Positions 35,010-44,008 of a stretch of DNA of 64,000 nucleotides are shown in pieces. The position numbers were made by a program, and so were the translations under genes. The stretch's first letter is position 1. The number at the start of each line of letters is the position of its first letter. The DNA lies in assembly GCA_036651815.1 (NCBI GenBank), contig JAVVXB010000007.1:31844-95843 (forward strand). Direction: 5' to 3'. The notes under the pieces were generated by a model. The model was not told the origin of the DNA, made no database searches, and saw nothing but the letters and a program-made list of their open reading frames with translations. The DNA comes from JAVVXB01 sp036651815. Its GTDB lineage: Bacteria > Bacillota > Clostridia > Christensenellales > CAG-138.

Positions 35010-36203
35010 TTGCGCTACGATTTTGACCAGATTATAGACAGAACGCATACGAATTCTTCCAAGTGGGACAATGTGGGCGCGCGCCTCGGCAACGCCAATG
35101 CGATTCCCATGTGGCTTGCGGATGCGGACTTTGTTTCTCCCGAGCCGGTGAAAAAAATGCTGGAGGAGCGCGTGCGCCACGGCATCTATGGGTATCCATA
35201 CCGTACGGACGATTTTCAAGCGGCGACCAAACGGTGGATTCTCAAACAACACCATATCGAATTACAGGAAAACTGGATGGTCTTTACCACCGGCGTCGTG
35301 CCGATTATCTACACGGCCATTGAGGCCTTTACGGAAGCGGGTGATGAAATCATCATTCAGCAACCGGTATATCACCCATTTATTCACGCGATACAAGACC
35401 AGAATCGCATTATCTCCAACAATGCCCTGCTCTATGTGGATGGCCGCTATACGATCGATTTCGATGACCTTGCGCGGCGTGCGGCGAGCAAAAAAGCAAA
35501 GCTGATGGTTTTCTGCAACCCTCATAACCCGGTGGGCCGTTGTTGGAGCAGGGAGGAAGTTGACCGGGTCTCCCAAATATGCCTGGATAATCAAGTATTG
35601 CTCATCAGCGACGAAATTCATTCCGACCTGATGCTCTTTGGACACCGGCACAGCCCTGCCGCAATTGGGAACGATGGCTTTGAGCGCAATACCATATTGT
35701 GCTACGCACCTAGCAAAACCTTTAATATCGCCGGGCTCAGGGGCTCTTGCGCCGTGATTGTGAACGCCGAAACCCGGCAACGTTTTTCCTACCAGCTGCG
35801 CTGTAACGACAGCGTACAGGAAAGCCTGTTTTCCATCCCGGCATATGTGACTGCCTACACCATGTGTGACGATTATCTCGAACAGATGTTGCCCTATCTC
35901 GAGGGTAACATACGGTATCTCGATGCATACCTAAAGGAGCATATGGCGCGAATTCGACTCGTGCGGCCGGAGGCCACCTATCTTATGTGGCTCGATTGCG
36001 CGGGGCTAGGACTTGAAAAGGAAGCCCTGTACGACTTTATCATCAACCGTTGTCTGGTGGGCGTGAGCCGTGGCGATGGCTTTGGCGCCGAGGGCGGATC
36101 GTTTGTACGCATGAATATTGCCTGTCCACGTATAACGCTTGAAAGGGCATTGAATCAAATGCGCAACGAATACGAAAAGTGCTTTCGGGAAGTGGATGAA
36201 TGA
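35010..36203 (+). CDS. PLP-dependent C-S lyase / aminotransferase, PatB/MalY-like
   Basis: TTG at 35010 is taken as start, nine bases after AAGGAG, giving 397 residues that begin in register with the family (RYDFDQIIDRTHTNSSKWD). MWLADADFVSPEPV is the MalY/PatB N-terminal signature, CNPHNPVGR contains the cofactor-contacting Asn, SDEIHSDL has the PLP-pyridine Asp (D201), and APSKTFNIAGLRGS has the Schiff-base Lys (K236). Such enzymes cleave cystathionine or cysteine conjugates to thiol, pyruvate and ammonia. The stop overlaps the EamA start (ATGA), linking lyase and exporter. Confidence 0.88.
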   Translation: MRYDFDQIIDRTHTNSSKWDNVGARLGNANAIPMWLADADFVSPEPVKKMLEERVRHGIYGYPYRTDDFQAATKRWILKQHHIELQENWMVFTTGVVPIIYTAIEAFTEAGDEIIIQQPVYHPFIHAIQDQNRIISNNALLYVDGRYTIDFDDLARRAASKKAKLMVFCNPHNPVGRCWSREEVDRVSQICLDNQVLLISDEIHSDLMLFGHRHSPAAIGNDGFERNTILCYAPSKTFNIAGLRGSCAVIVNAETRQRFSYQLRCNDSVQESLFSIPAYVTAYTMCDDYLEQMLPYLEGNIRYLDAYLKEHMARIRLVRPEATYLMWLDCAGLGLEKEALYDFIINRCLVGVSRGDGFGAEGGSFVRMNIACPRITLERALNQMRNEYEKCFREVDE

Positions 36204-37114
36204 ACAATATCGCCCCTCACAATTCGACGCTGAAGGGATATCTGCTGCTGCTCTCGACCTTCTTTATCTGGGGCAGCGTCTATGTTGTTGGCAAGTATTC
36301 GATGGGTGTTTTATCGCCGGTGACCATAGCCGGGGGGCGATATTTGATTGCATTTATCGTGATGATGGCCGTCGGTGGCAAGCGTTACAAGGTGAAGATT
36401 GACAAGGCGGACTGGAAGTATTTCTTCATCATTGGTGTGCTGGGACACTACCTGCAGACCATTGTGAACCTGTTTGGGGTGCAGCTGATCGGTGCGTCTA
36501 CGGCATCGCTGATCAACTCTATGAATCCGGTGAGCATCAGCATCGTTGCTGCCATTTTGTTGCACGAGCGAATTGATGCAGTGCAGATTAGTTGTATCGT
36601 TCTCTCCGTTATTGGCGCGGTTGTTATTACAAGCGGTGCGGATGGCAACGGACAGGTTATGGGCGTACTGCTCTCTGTCAGCGCGATTATCCTCTGGGCA
36701 GTTGCTTCCGTGAGCCTACGAAAGATGGCTGCAAAATATGGCGTCATGCCTGTCACCATTTATGGCATCATCATTAGCCTTATGTTCTATATACCAACCA
36801 TGGCGGTGGACATAATTCATCAAGGCGGGCTACATTTGACGTGGGGGGCTGCCGGCGCGGTACTGTATCTGGGCATCTTTGGGACAGCGTTGGCCGGATA
36901 TCTATGGACTAAGGCGCTTTCTATGCTGGAAGCCAGCGTATGCTCCGTATTTTATCCGCTACAGGCACTGTTTTCCGCCTTGCTCGGTGCGGCATTTCTG
37001 CACGAACGATTTCAATCAACATTCTATATTGGTGCGGCGATAATCGCCGTGAGCGTGGCTGTCAACTGCTTGCACCACGACAAAACGAAACAAGGACAGA
37101 CTGTGCTGAGGTGA
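36200..37114 (+). CDS. EamA/DMT-family transporter
   Basis: This 304-residue protein has ten predicted helices in two EamA repeats. TFFIWGSVYVVGKYS and GASTASLINSMNPVSISIVA in the first repeat, and LSMLEASVCSVFYPLQALFSALLG in the second, are typical (cores). Its ATG overlaps the stop of the C-S lyase, so it is likely to move a product or substrate of that enzyme, such as an amino acid or thiol. It is closer to classical EamA proteins than the DMT gene at 6373. Confidence 0.87.
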   Translation: MNNIAPHNSTLKGYLLLLSTFFIWGSVYVVGKYSMGVLSPVTIAGGRYLIAFIVMMAVGGKRYKVKIDKADWKYFFIIGVLGHYLQTIVNLFGVQLIGASTASLINSMNPVSISIVAAILLHERIDAVQISCIVLSVIGAVVITSGADGNGQVMGVLLSVSAIILWAVASVSLRKMAAKYGVMPVTIYGIIISLMFYIPTMAVDIIHQGGLHLTWGAAGAVLYLGIFGTALAGYLWTKALSMLEASVCSVFYPLQALFSALLGAAFLHERFQSTFYIGAAIIAVSVAVNCLHHDKTKQGQTVLR

Positions 37115-37118
37115 CATA

Positions 37119-38069
37119 ATGAACATTCCATCCAAAGTAACTTTGTGCGAGGTCGGACTCCGTGACGGACTGCAAAACGAAAAGACCTTGCTTGCCACAG
37201 ACGGAAAGCTGGAGCTTGCAAGGGCCATTATCGCGGCTGGCTGCAGGGCCATAGAACTCGGCTCCTTTGTAAGTCCCAAATCCGTGCCGCAGATGGCGGA
37301 CACAGATGCGCTCTTTTCAGCGCTTGGCGGAACGCCGGGTGTTGAACTGCGTGCGCTGATTGCCAATCCGCGCGGCGTGGAGCGGGCCGCCGCCTGTGGC
37401 TGCAAGAAGGTGAAGCTAAACGTTTCAGCAAGCCGTGCGCACAATCTCGCGAATCTTCATATGACACCGGAGGAGAGCGTTTCGCGGTTTCAGGAAAGCT
37501 GCGTACTGGCCAAGACGTACGGGATTGGTATTTCAGGCTCGATCTCTATGCCGTTTGGTTCGCCTTGGGAGAAAGAAATTCTCGTCCAAGACGTGCTGCA
37601 GATCATCGAGGCGTACCTCGATGTGGGCGTGAATGAAATCTCTCTTTCCGACACCTCGGGTATGGCGGTTCCGACGCAAGTTTATTCGCTTTGCGAACTT
37701 GTGCAGCGGACATATCCGTCCGTGCGCTGGTGGTTGCATTTTCACAATACACGCGGGGCGGCAATGGCCAATATCCTTGCCGCGCTGCAGGCGGGCATTA
37801 CGCGATTCGATACCTCTTTTGCGGGATTGGGCGGTTGCCCGTTCGTTCCCGGCGCTGCAGGCAATATTGCGACCGAGGACGTTGTGCATATGCTGCAAGA
37901 GATGGGTGTCGAAACGGGAATTGCGCTCGATCAGACCATAAAACTTGCAAGAAGACTCAAAGAGCTCGTTGGACATGAAACGGACAGCTACTTGCTTCGC
38001 GCAGGCTGTTCGCGGGATCTAAAACTGGAGCTGCCGGTCAGCCAATCCCATGCTGCGGTAGCAAAGTAA
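37119..38069 (+). CDS. Hydroxymethylglutaryl-CoA lyase family protein
   Basis: The 316-residue TIM-barrel enzyme resembles HMG-CoA lyase (MvaB/YngG). EVGLRDGLQNE (residues 11-21) has the catalytic Arg and metal Asp, LHFHNTRG has the metal histidines (H207, H209), and the flexible loop GLGGCPFVPGAAGN has the catalytic cysteine (C240). All key residues for cleaving a 3-hydroxy-3-methylglutaryl-type CoA ester to acetyl-CoA and a keto acid are present. In this setting the natural substrate may be another 3-hydroxyacyl-CoA. It is four bases after the transporter and 21 before the ThDP enzyme. Confidence 0.88.
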   Translation: MNIPSKVTLCEVGLRDGLQNEKTLLATDGKLELARAIIAAGCRAIELGSFVSPKSVPQMADTDALFSALGGTPGVELRALIANPRGVERAAACGCKKVKLNVSASRAHNLANLHMTPEESVSRFQESCVLAKTYGIGISGSISMPFGSPWEKEILVQDVLQIIEAYLDVGVNEISLSDTSGMAVPTQVYSLCELVQRTYPSVRWWLHFHNTRGAAMANILAALQAGITRFDTSFAGLGGCPFVPGAAGNIATEDVVHMLQEMGVETGIALDQTIKLARRLKELVGHETDSYLLRAGCSRDLKLELPVSQSHAAVAK

Positions 38070-38090
38070 AGCAGCGTTCAGGAGGAAAGC

Positions 38091-39911
38091 ATGAAAAAAC
38101 TTGTATCTGAGCAGATGGTGGATTATCTCGAACGGAGAGGAATCGAATACGTATTTGGTCTTTGTGGGCATACGGTGATCGGCTTTCTCGACGCGCTCTC
38201 CAAGAGCGAGAAAATTCACTATATTTCCGTTCGACATGAGCAGATTGCCGCTACGGCGGCTGATGGTTACGCACGCCTGACCAAGAAGGCGTCCGTGCTC
38301 ATGTGTCACTTGGGACCAGGAATCACCAACGTAGTCACCGGCGTTGCCAACGCCGCCTTCGATTCCATCCCAATGGTTATTATCGCTGGCGACGTGCCTA
38401 GCTACTATTTCGGTCGTCATCCCCATCAGGAAGTAAACATGCATTGTGATGGGTCCCAGTACGAAATTCTCAAACCCGTTGTCAAGCGTGCATGGCGCAT
38501 TGACGATCCCGAGGCACTGCCGGATATATTGGACAAGGCCTTTCGCATGGCCGAGAGTGGGCGTCCCGGCCCTGTGCTCATCGATGTGCCGATGGACATG
38601 TTTTCGAGGGAGATTGACACCGATTTGTTTGACCGCACCTACAGGGACAGTCATGAAACGATCAAGCCCGCACTGGCACCGGCGGCGGCCGCCGCGATTG
38701 CTAAGCGGCTTATGGAGGCAACGCAACCCGTGATTCACGCGGGTGGCGGTATCCTGCTTTCCGGCGCAAGCAAAGAGTTGCAAGCGCTTGCGGAGTTCTT
38801 GGAAATCCCCGTGTCGCGTACGCTGATGGGACAAGGGTGCATCTCTGATACGCACCCGCTGATGGCCGGGCAAACCGGCTTCTGGGGTCTCGCCTACACG
38901 CATAGGCTGACTACCAATGCAGATGTGATTCTGGCGCTGGGCACCCGCTTTGCAGAGGCAGACAGCTCGAGCTGGTACCCCGGCGTGACGTTCGACCCCA
39001 GAAAAACGACTTTTTTGCAAATTGACATCGATCCGAATGAAATTGGTCGGAATTATCCGGTGGAGATCGGAGCGGTGGCGGATTTGAAGCTGGCGCTCGC
39101 TCAAATACTGGAAGAGGCACGCAAACTAAAGCCCGCCGGTATGAAGCGGCCCACTGTGATCGCGGAAATCGCCCGTGAACGGGCGGCGTTCCGGGCGGAG
39201 AACGAGGCAATTTCAAACGATGGCCGTTATCCCATGACGCCACAACGTATTTTAAAAGATATAAAGGCAGTTCTTCCGGAGGATGCCATCTTATTTACGG
39301 ATGTCGGTTGGAACAAAAATGGCGTCGCCCAGCAGTTTGACGTGACGGTGCCCGGTACGATTCACCATTCGTCTGGCCTTGCGACCATGGGCTTTGGCGC
39401 GTCCGCCCTATTGGGCGGCAAGCTTGCTGCACCGGACAAGGTTGTGCTGGCGCTTGTGGGCGACGGCGGCTTCGGTACGAATCCATCCTGCATGGCAACT
39501 GCGGTGGAGCAGGGAATCAACGTTATTTGGGTGGTCATGAACAACTCCGCTTTCGGCACCATTGCGGGACTGGAGTATGCGAACTATCAAACTCGCTTCG
39601 GTACGGAGTTTCACACGCCTGACGGTAACCGGTATTCTCCCGATTGGGCAGAGGTTGCCCGTGCGTATGGTGTGGAAGCGGTGCACATTGAGTCGGCAGA
39701 GGCATTCCGACCCGCGCTTGAAAGAGCGGTGGCATCAGACCGACCGTACCTGCTGGATGTTCCAATGGAGAACATTGCGGTGCCGACGCCTGGCTGCTGG
39801 AATATCAACGATATCTATACGCCCAAGGAAAACGTGATCGCGGGAAAGGTTGTACGGGACCAAGAAGGCGCCTTTATTCCCCCCAATCACTTGGCCTCCC
39901 ATAAAAGATAA
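38091..39911 (+). CDS. Thiamine-diphosphate enzyme, acetolactate synthase-like
   Basis: The 606-residue protein has the three-domain layout of the acetolactate synthase/POX family. The activating glutamate is E50 in VRHEQIAATAADGYAR. The middle domain has AGGGILLSGASKEL. The ThDP motif begins LVGDGGFGTN at about residue 460 and ends at VMNNSAFG. The family includes acetolactate synthase, glyoxylate carboligase, sulfoacetaldehyde acetyltransferase and 2-oxoacid decarboxylases, and no motif I can read decides between them. The neighbouring acylating aldehyde dehydrogenase suggests either formation or use of an aldehyde. ATG follows AGGAGGAAAGC. Confidence 0.85.
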   Translation: MKKLVSEQMVDYLERRGIEYVFGLCGHTVIGFLDALSKSEKIHYISVRHEQIAATAADGYARLTKKASVLMCHLGPGITNVVTGVANAAFDSIPMVIIAGDVPSYYFGRHPHQEVNMHCDGSQYEILKPVVKRAWRIDDPEALPDILDKAFRMAESGRPGPVLIDVPMDMFSREIDTDLFDRTYRDSHETIKPALAPAAAAAIAKRLMEATQPVIHAGGGILLSGASKELQALAEFLEIPVSRTLMGQGCISDTHPLMAGQTGFWGLAYTHRLTTNADVILALGTRFAEADSSSWYPGVTFDPRKTTFLQIDIDPNEIGRNYPVEIGAVADLKLALAQILEEARKLKPAGMKRPTVIAEIARERAAFRAENEAISNDGRYPMTPQRILKDIKAVLPEDAILFTDVGWNKNGVAQQFDVTVPGTIHHSSGLATMGFGASALLGGKLAAPDKVVLALVGDGGFGTNPSCMATAVEQGINVIWVVMNNSAFGTIAGLEYANYQTRFGTEFHTPDGNRYSPDWAEVARAYGVEAVHIESAEAFRPALERAVASDRPYLLDVPMENIAVPTPGCWNINDIYTPKENVIAGKVVRDQEGAFIPPNHLASHKR

Positions 39912-39944
39912 GGCGAAAGAACGTATGAAGGAGAGAATTGCGAA

Positions 39945-40781
39945 ATGAGGAAATACTCGCTTGCTTACCTGACGGTGCCAGGCACGGATCCTGTTAACCA
40001 GATTCGCATTGCGGCGGAAGCGGGTTATGATTCTGTGAGCCTGCGCACTATCCCCATGCAACTGCCTGGGGAGCCGGATTTTTTGCTGGACAAGGATGTG
40101 GCGCTGTTTACCGCAACGAGGAATGCTCTGCAGGAATATGGCATGTCGCTGATGGATATCGAGCTTGCTCGCATCCGGCCGGACTTGGACGTGAGCTCGT
40201 ATGCGCCTGCCTTTGAGAAGGCGGCGGAGCTTGGAGCAACCGACGTATTAGGCAGCGTCTGGACTCGGGACAAGGTTTACTATATGGAAGCCGCGGCGAA
40301 GGGTGCCGACTTGGCTAAGCAATTCGGACTGTGCTACAACATCGAGTTTCTGCCATGGGCGGGCGTGCGCTCCTTGCAGGAGGCCATCACCCTTGTGGAC
40401 GAATCCCAGCGGGACAACCTATATATCATGGTTGATACGCTGCATGCGGGCCGCTCTGGCATGACCGCAAACGAACTCAAGCGAACCGACAAGAAATACT
40501 TCCGGTTTATGCACCTTTGCGATGGCCCGGCAGGTCCAGATGGAGATCCGGTTCTCGACGATATCAAGGATAAGTCCATGTTGTCCTGCGCACGGGAAGG
40601 CCGCCTGTATGTTGGCGAAGGGATCATGGACATAGCCGGCATGGTGAGCGCCGTTCCGTCGGTGCCTTTGTCCATTGAACTGCCTAATCTGAAGGAGATG
40701 GAAAAGCGGGGCGCGGCGGGGCATGCAAAACGCTGCCTTGAGACGGCCAAGGCTTATTTCGCCGCAAGGGGCATTGAATAA
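39945..40781 (+). CDS. TIM-barrel sugar isomerase/epimerase family protein (AP endonuclease 2 fold)
   Basis: This 278-residue protein has the fold of xylose-isomerase-like TIM barrels. IEFLPWAGVRSLQEA carries the metal-binding Glu, MVDTLHAGRSG the Asp and His pair, HLCDGPAG the next His, and SIELPNLKEM the last Glu, so a divalent-metal site looks complete. The family covers sugar isomerases, epimerases and 3-dehydroshikimate dehydratases. The last is notable because aroD and aroE are in the same array, but this sequence does not decide it. ATG follows GAAGGAGAG. Confidence 0.8.
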   Translation: MRKYSLAYLTVPGTDPVNQIRIAAEAGYDSVSLRTIPMQLPGEPDFLLDKDVALFTATRNALQEYGMSLMDIELARIRPDLDVSSYAPAFEKAAELGATDVLGSVWTRDKVYYMEAAAKGADLAKQFGLCYNIEFLPWAGVRSLQEAITLVDESQRDNLYIMVDTLHAGRSGMTANELKRTDKKYFRFMHLCDGPAGPDGDPVLDDIKDKSMLSCAREGRLYVGEGIMDIAGMVSAVPSVPLSIELPNLKEMEKRGAAGHAKRCLETAKAYFAARGIE

Positions 40782-40853
40782 ACGATTGACGCATTGCGGG
40801 TGTATAGCTCGTGCAGCGTTATAAAATCTACAGAATATAAGGAGCATAGCACC

Positions 40854-42275
40854 ATGGCAGACAGAGAGATTACAGCGGAAGAACAACAATTGATGGACGA
40901 AATGTTCAAGAAGGCAGATGCGGCCGCGAAGATTATTGAGACCTATGACCAAGAACGCGTGGACAAGTTGATTCAGGCGGTTGCGTGGAGCGTGGCAAAC
41001 CTTCGCACCTGGAAGCCGCTGGCATATGAGGCGGTTGCGGAAACCGGCCTTGGCGATCCGATTGGAAAGACCAACAAGCGCAACAAGGTTCGGGGCATTC
41101 TTCGGGATTCACTGCGCGCAAAGAGTGTGGGCGCAATTGAGGAGATCCCCGAAAAAGGCCTTACCAAGTACGCAAAGCCGGTCGGCATCATCGCCTCCCT
41201 CGTTCCGACAACAAATCCCGTTTTAACACCTGTAGGACAGGCCGTGTACGGCATCAAAGCGCGCGACGTTATGATTTTTTCACCCCATCCCCGTGCGAAG
41301 GCTGTCACAAAGAAGGCCATCGACATCATGCGTGAAACGCTGGTGCGGGAAGGTGCGCCTGCGGACATTCTCCAGTGCATTGAGCAACCGAGCATTCCGC
41401 TGACCAAGGAGCTTATGAATCGCGCAAATCTCGTTATCGCGACGGGCGGACGGCCTATGGTGAAATCCGCTTACAGCTCCGGTACCCCTGCATACGGCTC
41501 TGGCGCAGGTAATTCCACCATGATCATCGACGAGACTGCTGACGTCAAGGAAGCGGCCATGAACACACGCATTAGCAAGTACAGCGACTTTGGCTCTGGC
41601 TGCTCCTGCGACGGCAACCTTATCATCCATGGTTCCATATATGATGCCATGGTACAGGCGCTCAAGGATGAGGGCGGTTACCTGGCCAATCCAGAGCAGG
41701 CGGAAGCCCTCAAGAAGGTGATGTGGGATGAGAGCGGCCACCGTCTACCGGACACCGTTGCGGTTTCGGCCCAGGCGCTTGCACAGGCCGCCGGTTTTTC
41801 CATTGATTCTTCCTGCAAGTTTATCATGGTGGATGGTGAAAACAAGATCGGCAAGGAGTACTTTTTCTCTTCGGAGAAGTTGACGACGCTGCTGGCGCTT
41901 TTCCGCTATGAAGGCGAGTTTGAGAACGCTCTGAATATGATGCGTGCCATCTATAACGTTGGTGGCAAGGGCCACTCCTGCGGCATCTACTCTTTTGATG
42001 ATTCGCATATTCATCGCCTAGCGATGGCGGCGCCTGTCAGCCGCATCATGGTGCGTCAGCCCCAGAACAAGGCGAACGCCGGTTCCTTTACCAACGGTAT
42101 GCCGATGACCTCATCTATGGGTTGCGGCACCTGGGGCGGCAATATCGTTTCTGAAAACATCTGTCTCAAGCACTATATGAACACGACGTGGGTAGCACGT
42201 ACCATTCTTGAGGATAAGCCCTCCGATGAGGAGCTATTTGGCGAATACTATGATCCGGCGTTGGATCTCGAGTAA
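40854..42275 (+). CDS. CoA-acylating aldehyde dehydrogenase, sulfoacetaldehyde dehydrogenase (SauS)-like
   Basis: The 473-residue enzyme resembles acylating aldehyde dehydrogenases that turn sulfoacetaldehyde into sulfoacetyl-CoA. KPVGIIASLVPTTNPVLTP, IFSPHPRAKAVT, LQCIEQPSIPLT and AAYSSGTPAYG-like KSAYSSGTPAYGSGAGN are the blocks I recognise from that family. SGCSCDGN holds the catalytic cysteine position. The family link is clear; the aldehyde substrate is inference. ATG 40854 is nine bases after AAGGAG. It is the last gene of the array, followed by hairpins and a gene-free stretch. Confidence 0.83.
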   Translation: MADREITAEEQQLMDEMFKKADAAAKIIETYDQERVDKLIQAVAWSVANLRTWKPLAYEAVAETGLGDPIGKTNKRNKVRGILRDSLRAKSVGAIEEIPEKGLTKYAKPVGIIASLVPTTNPVLTPVGQAVYGIKARDVMIFSPHPRAKAVTKKAIDIMRETLVREGAPADILQCIEQPSIPLTKELMNRANLVIATGGRPMVKSAYSSGTPAYGSGAGNSTMIIDETADVKEAAMNTRISKYSDFGSGCSCDGNLIIHGSIYDAMVQALKDEGGYLANPEQAEALKKVMWDESGHRLPDTVAVSAQALAQAAGFSIDSSCKFIMVDGENKIGKEYFFSSEKLTTLLALFRYEGEFENALNMMRAIYNVGGKGHSCGIYSFDDSHIHRLAMAAPVSRIMVRQPQNKANAGSFTNGMPMTSSMGCGTWGGNIVSENICLKHYMNTTWVARTILEDKPSDEELFGEYYDPALDLE

Positions 42276-42327
42276 AGAAAACAGGCGAAACCTTGGCGGG
42301 GGCGTCTGGAAGATTGATTGTAGAGAA

Positions 42328-42355
42328 AAGCCATCCGTTTTTATGCGGGTGGCTT
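42328..42355 (+). terminator. Hairpin downstream of the acylating dehydrogenase
   Basis: AAGCCATCCG pairs with CGGGTGGCTT (one G-T pair) around TTTTTATG. No T run follows, so termination efficiency is uncertain. Confidence 0.5.
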
Positions 42356-42565
42356 CGTTCGTTGATAGAATGGATGCCATAAAACAGCCGCTCTGAAGGC
42401 CATGATTGGCAAGCAGAGCGGCAAAATGGGCCGTAACAATTTTGGAATTACTATTTTGCAGGTACCATTATGTGTTGATCGCTGAATCAATGTTGCAATG
42501 GATGGGGTAATGAAATCAAAACATGATCAGCTGTAAACCGTTTGTGGCGAGAGCGCACCTTAGGT

Positions 42566-42593
42566 ACAAAAAAGCCCAGAAAATCCGGGCTTT
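42566..42593 (-). terminator. Minus-strand terminator
   Basis: AAAGCCC and GGGCTTT arms; on the minus strand the stem is followed by TTTTGT, giving about seven T in a row. It would stop transcripts from the AraC gene at 42999-43868. Confidence 0.6.
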
Positions 42594-42684
42594 CCGCATA
42601 GAAAAAGTACCCACGAAACGTATCATCTCGTGAGTACTTTGCTGGCTAAACCCTCACAAAGTGATACAATCGCGCGATTCAGTG

Positions 42685-42718
42685 GGGTGGGTGCAAATTG
42701 AGATTGGTGGGTGCAAAT
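42685..42718 (+). repeat. Short direct repeat, possible insertion-sequence end
   Basis: GGTGGGTGCAAAT occurs at about 42685 and again 21 bases later. Such iterated GGTGGGTGCAAAT motifs remind me of terminal repeats of IS21-type elements, but no transposase is present here. Confidence 0.3.
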
Positions 42719-42998
42719 CATATTTAGGCCTTGGATCGAAAGCCGATAATCTGATATGGGGTATCATCGTTAACTAAAGGAATCATTGGGGATTTTGGGG
42801 AAAAGCAGTAAAAAAGCAACACATAGCAGTATAATAATAAATTACTTAAATTTTGCAGAGTCAAAACTGTATGCATAAAACACAGCAATATAAGTTGCAT
42901 GTATTATGTTTGTGCATGAAATAAGTAGATATAGAAAATGAGGTTCATATATCTACTGCTGTTAAAAAATGTTCTTTGCTTCTCATACGCTTATAAAT

Positions 42999-43868
42999 TT
43001 AATTGCCAGATCGCCATGTTCTGCGATATTCAGCAGGCGTCATTTTTTCGTGCTCTCGAAAAATCCTAATAAAGTAGCTGGAGCTTTCGATCCCTGTCTC
43101 TTCCGCAACAGCGGAGACGGGAATTTCTGTCATGCGCAGTAGCTCCTTTGCGCGAGAAATACGGATATTGACCAAAAACTGATTGGGTGTTTGACCGGTT
43201 TTCATGACAAAGAGTTTTTGCAGATAGGTTTTATTCAGAGAAATGAAGTCGGCAAGTACGTCCAATGTAATCTTTCGTTTATAGTTGGCGTTAATAAAAT
43301 CCTGCGCTTGACGAACGTATTTTGACTGAACTCCGCTATCGTCACGCGCAACGGACGTGATGCATTCGGTTTGAATCTGCAGCAACAGGGTGGAAGCCAG
43401 CAAATCTGTGTTTTGTGCCGACTGCTGTTTGTATAATCCAATGAGCGAATACATGTTTTGCACGACGGTGCTATTTGGCGGGAGCCTGCCAGTATTTCCG
43501 CCGTTTATTCGGATGAACCGATCATACAGATATTCGCTTGCTCCACCATAAAAGTGAAGCCAGAGAACACGCCAGTTTCCTGTACGCGGACTGGTTAAAT
43601 AGTACTGAGGATTTTGACAATCGATCCAGAAGAAATGTCCTTGCGGTAGATACACTTCTTGGTTTTCGTAGGAAAGATACCCTTCTCCGGAAAGCGTGTA
43701 CTTGATCAGATATGACGGCAACCCTTCGCGTTTTGTAAAATACTTTTCGTGCGCGATGAAATCACCCAACTCTTGAACGAACGGAAGATTTTCTTTCGTC
43801 TCCTGCTGTGAAGAGACGATCAACCATTCGGATTCCGGTTCCATATCGATTTGATAAGTAAGATTCAC
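42999..43868 (-). CDS. AraC-family transcriptional regulator
   Basis: The protein of about 289 residues has an N-terminal cupin-like sensing domain (LSGEGYLSYENQEVYLPQG) and a C-terminal pair of helix-turn-helix motifs (ITLDVLADFISLNKTYLQKLF and IPVSAVAEETGIESSSYFI, cores). GTG at 43868 is chosen because GGAG lies seven bases before it; the frame extends 14 codons further without a site. It diverges from rhaA, with a palindrome between them, so it is probably the rhamnose-responsive activator by position, although the family is broad. Confidence 0.85.
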   Translation of the reverse strand: MNLTYQIDMEPESEWLIVSSQQETKENLPFVQELGDFIAHEKYFTKREGLPSYLIKYTLSGEGYLSYENQEVYLPQGHFFWIDCQNPQYYLTSPRTGNWRVLWLHFYGGASEYLYDRFIRINGGNTGRLPPNSTVVQNMYSLIGLYKQQSAQNTDLLASTLLLQIQTECITSVARDDSGVQSKYVRQAQDFINANYKRKITLDVLADFISLNKTYLQKLFVMKTGQTPNQFLVNIRISRAKELLRMTEIPVSAVAEETGIESSSYFIRIFREHEKMTPAEYRRTWRSGN

Positions 43869-43942
43869 ACCTATACTCCAAAATACCAATATTTTATTAT
43901 ATTCTAGCAAGAATCATTGATGTAAACAATAGAAAAGGGACT

Positions 43943-43962
43943 TATACTGTAATTGCAGTATA
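43943..43962. promoter_or_regulatory. Inverted repeat between araC-type gene and rhaA
   Basis: TATACTG-N6-CAGTATA is a perfect inverted repeat of 7-base arms, 47 bases before the rhaA start. It is a good operator candidate for the divergent regulator. Confidence 0.55.
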
Positions 43963-44008
43963 CCACGAAATGTATATTCATATCACAATATTGATCGGGG
44001 GAAGTCGT

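Larger units (their letters stand above)
42276..42998. other. Gene-free region with hairpins and short repeats
   Basis: These 723 bases close the long array. They contain a hairpin at 42328-42355, a minus-strand terminator at 42566-42593, a third hairpin at 42604-42640 and a direct repeat at 42685-42718. The last 250 bases are AT-rich and hold no gene that I can see; they probably include the 3' flank of the AraC gene. Confidence 0.5.

Noticed and set aside
38019..39104. 361-codon minus-strand frame opposite the ThDP enzyme
   Set aside because: No motifs; it covers the gene boundary of two well-supported plus-strand genes.
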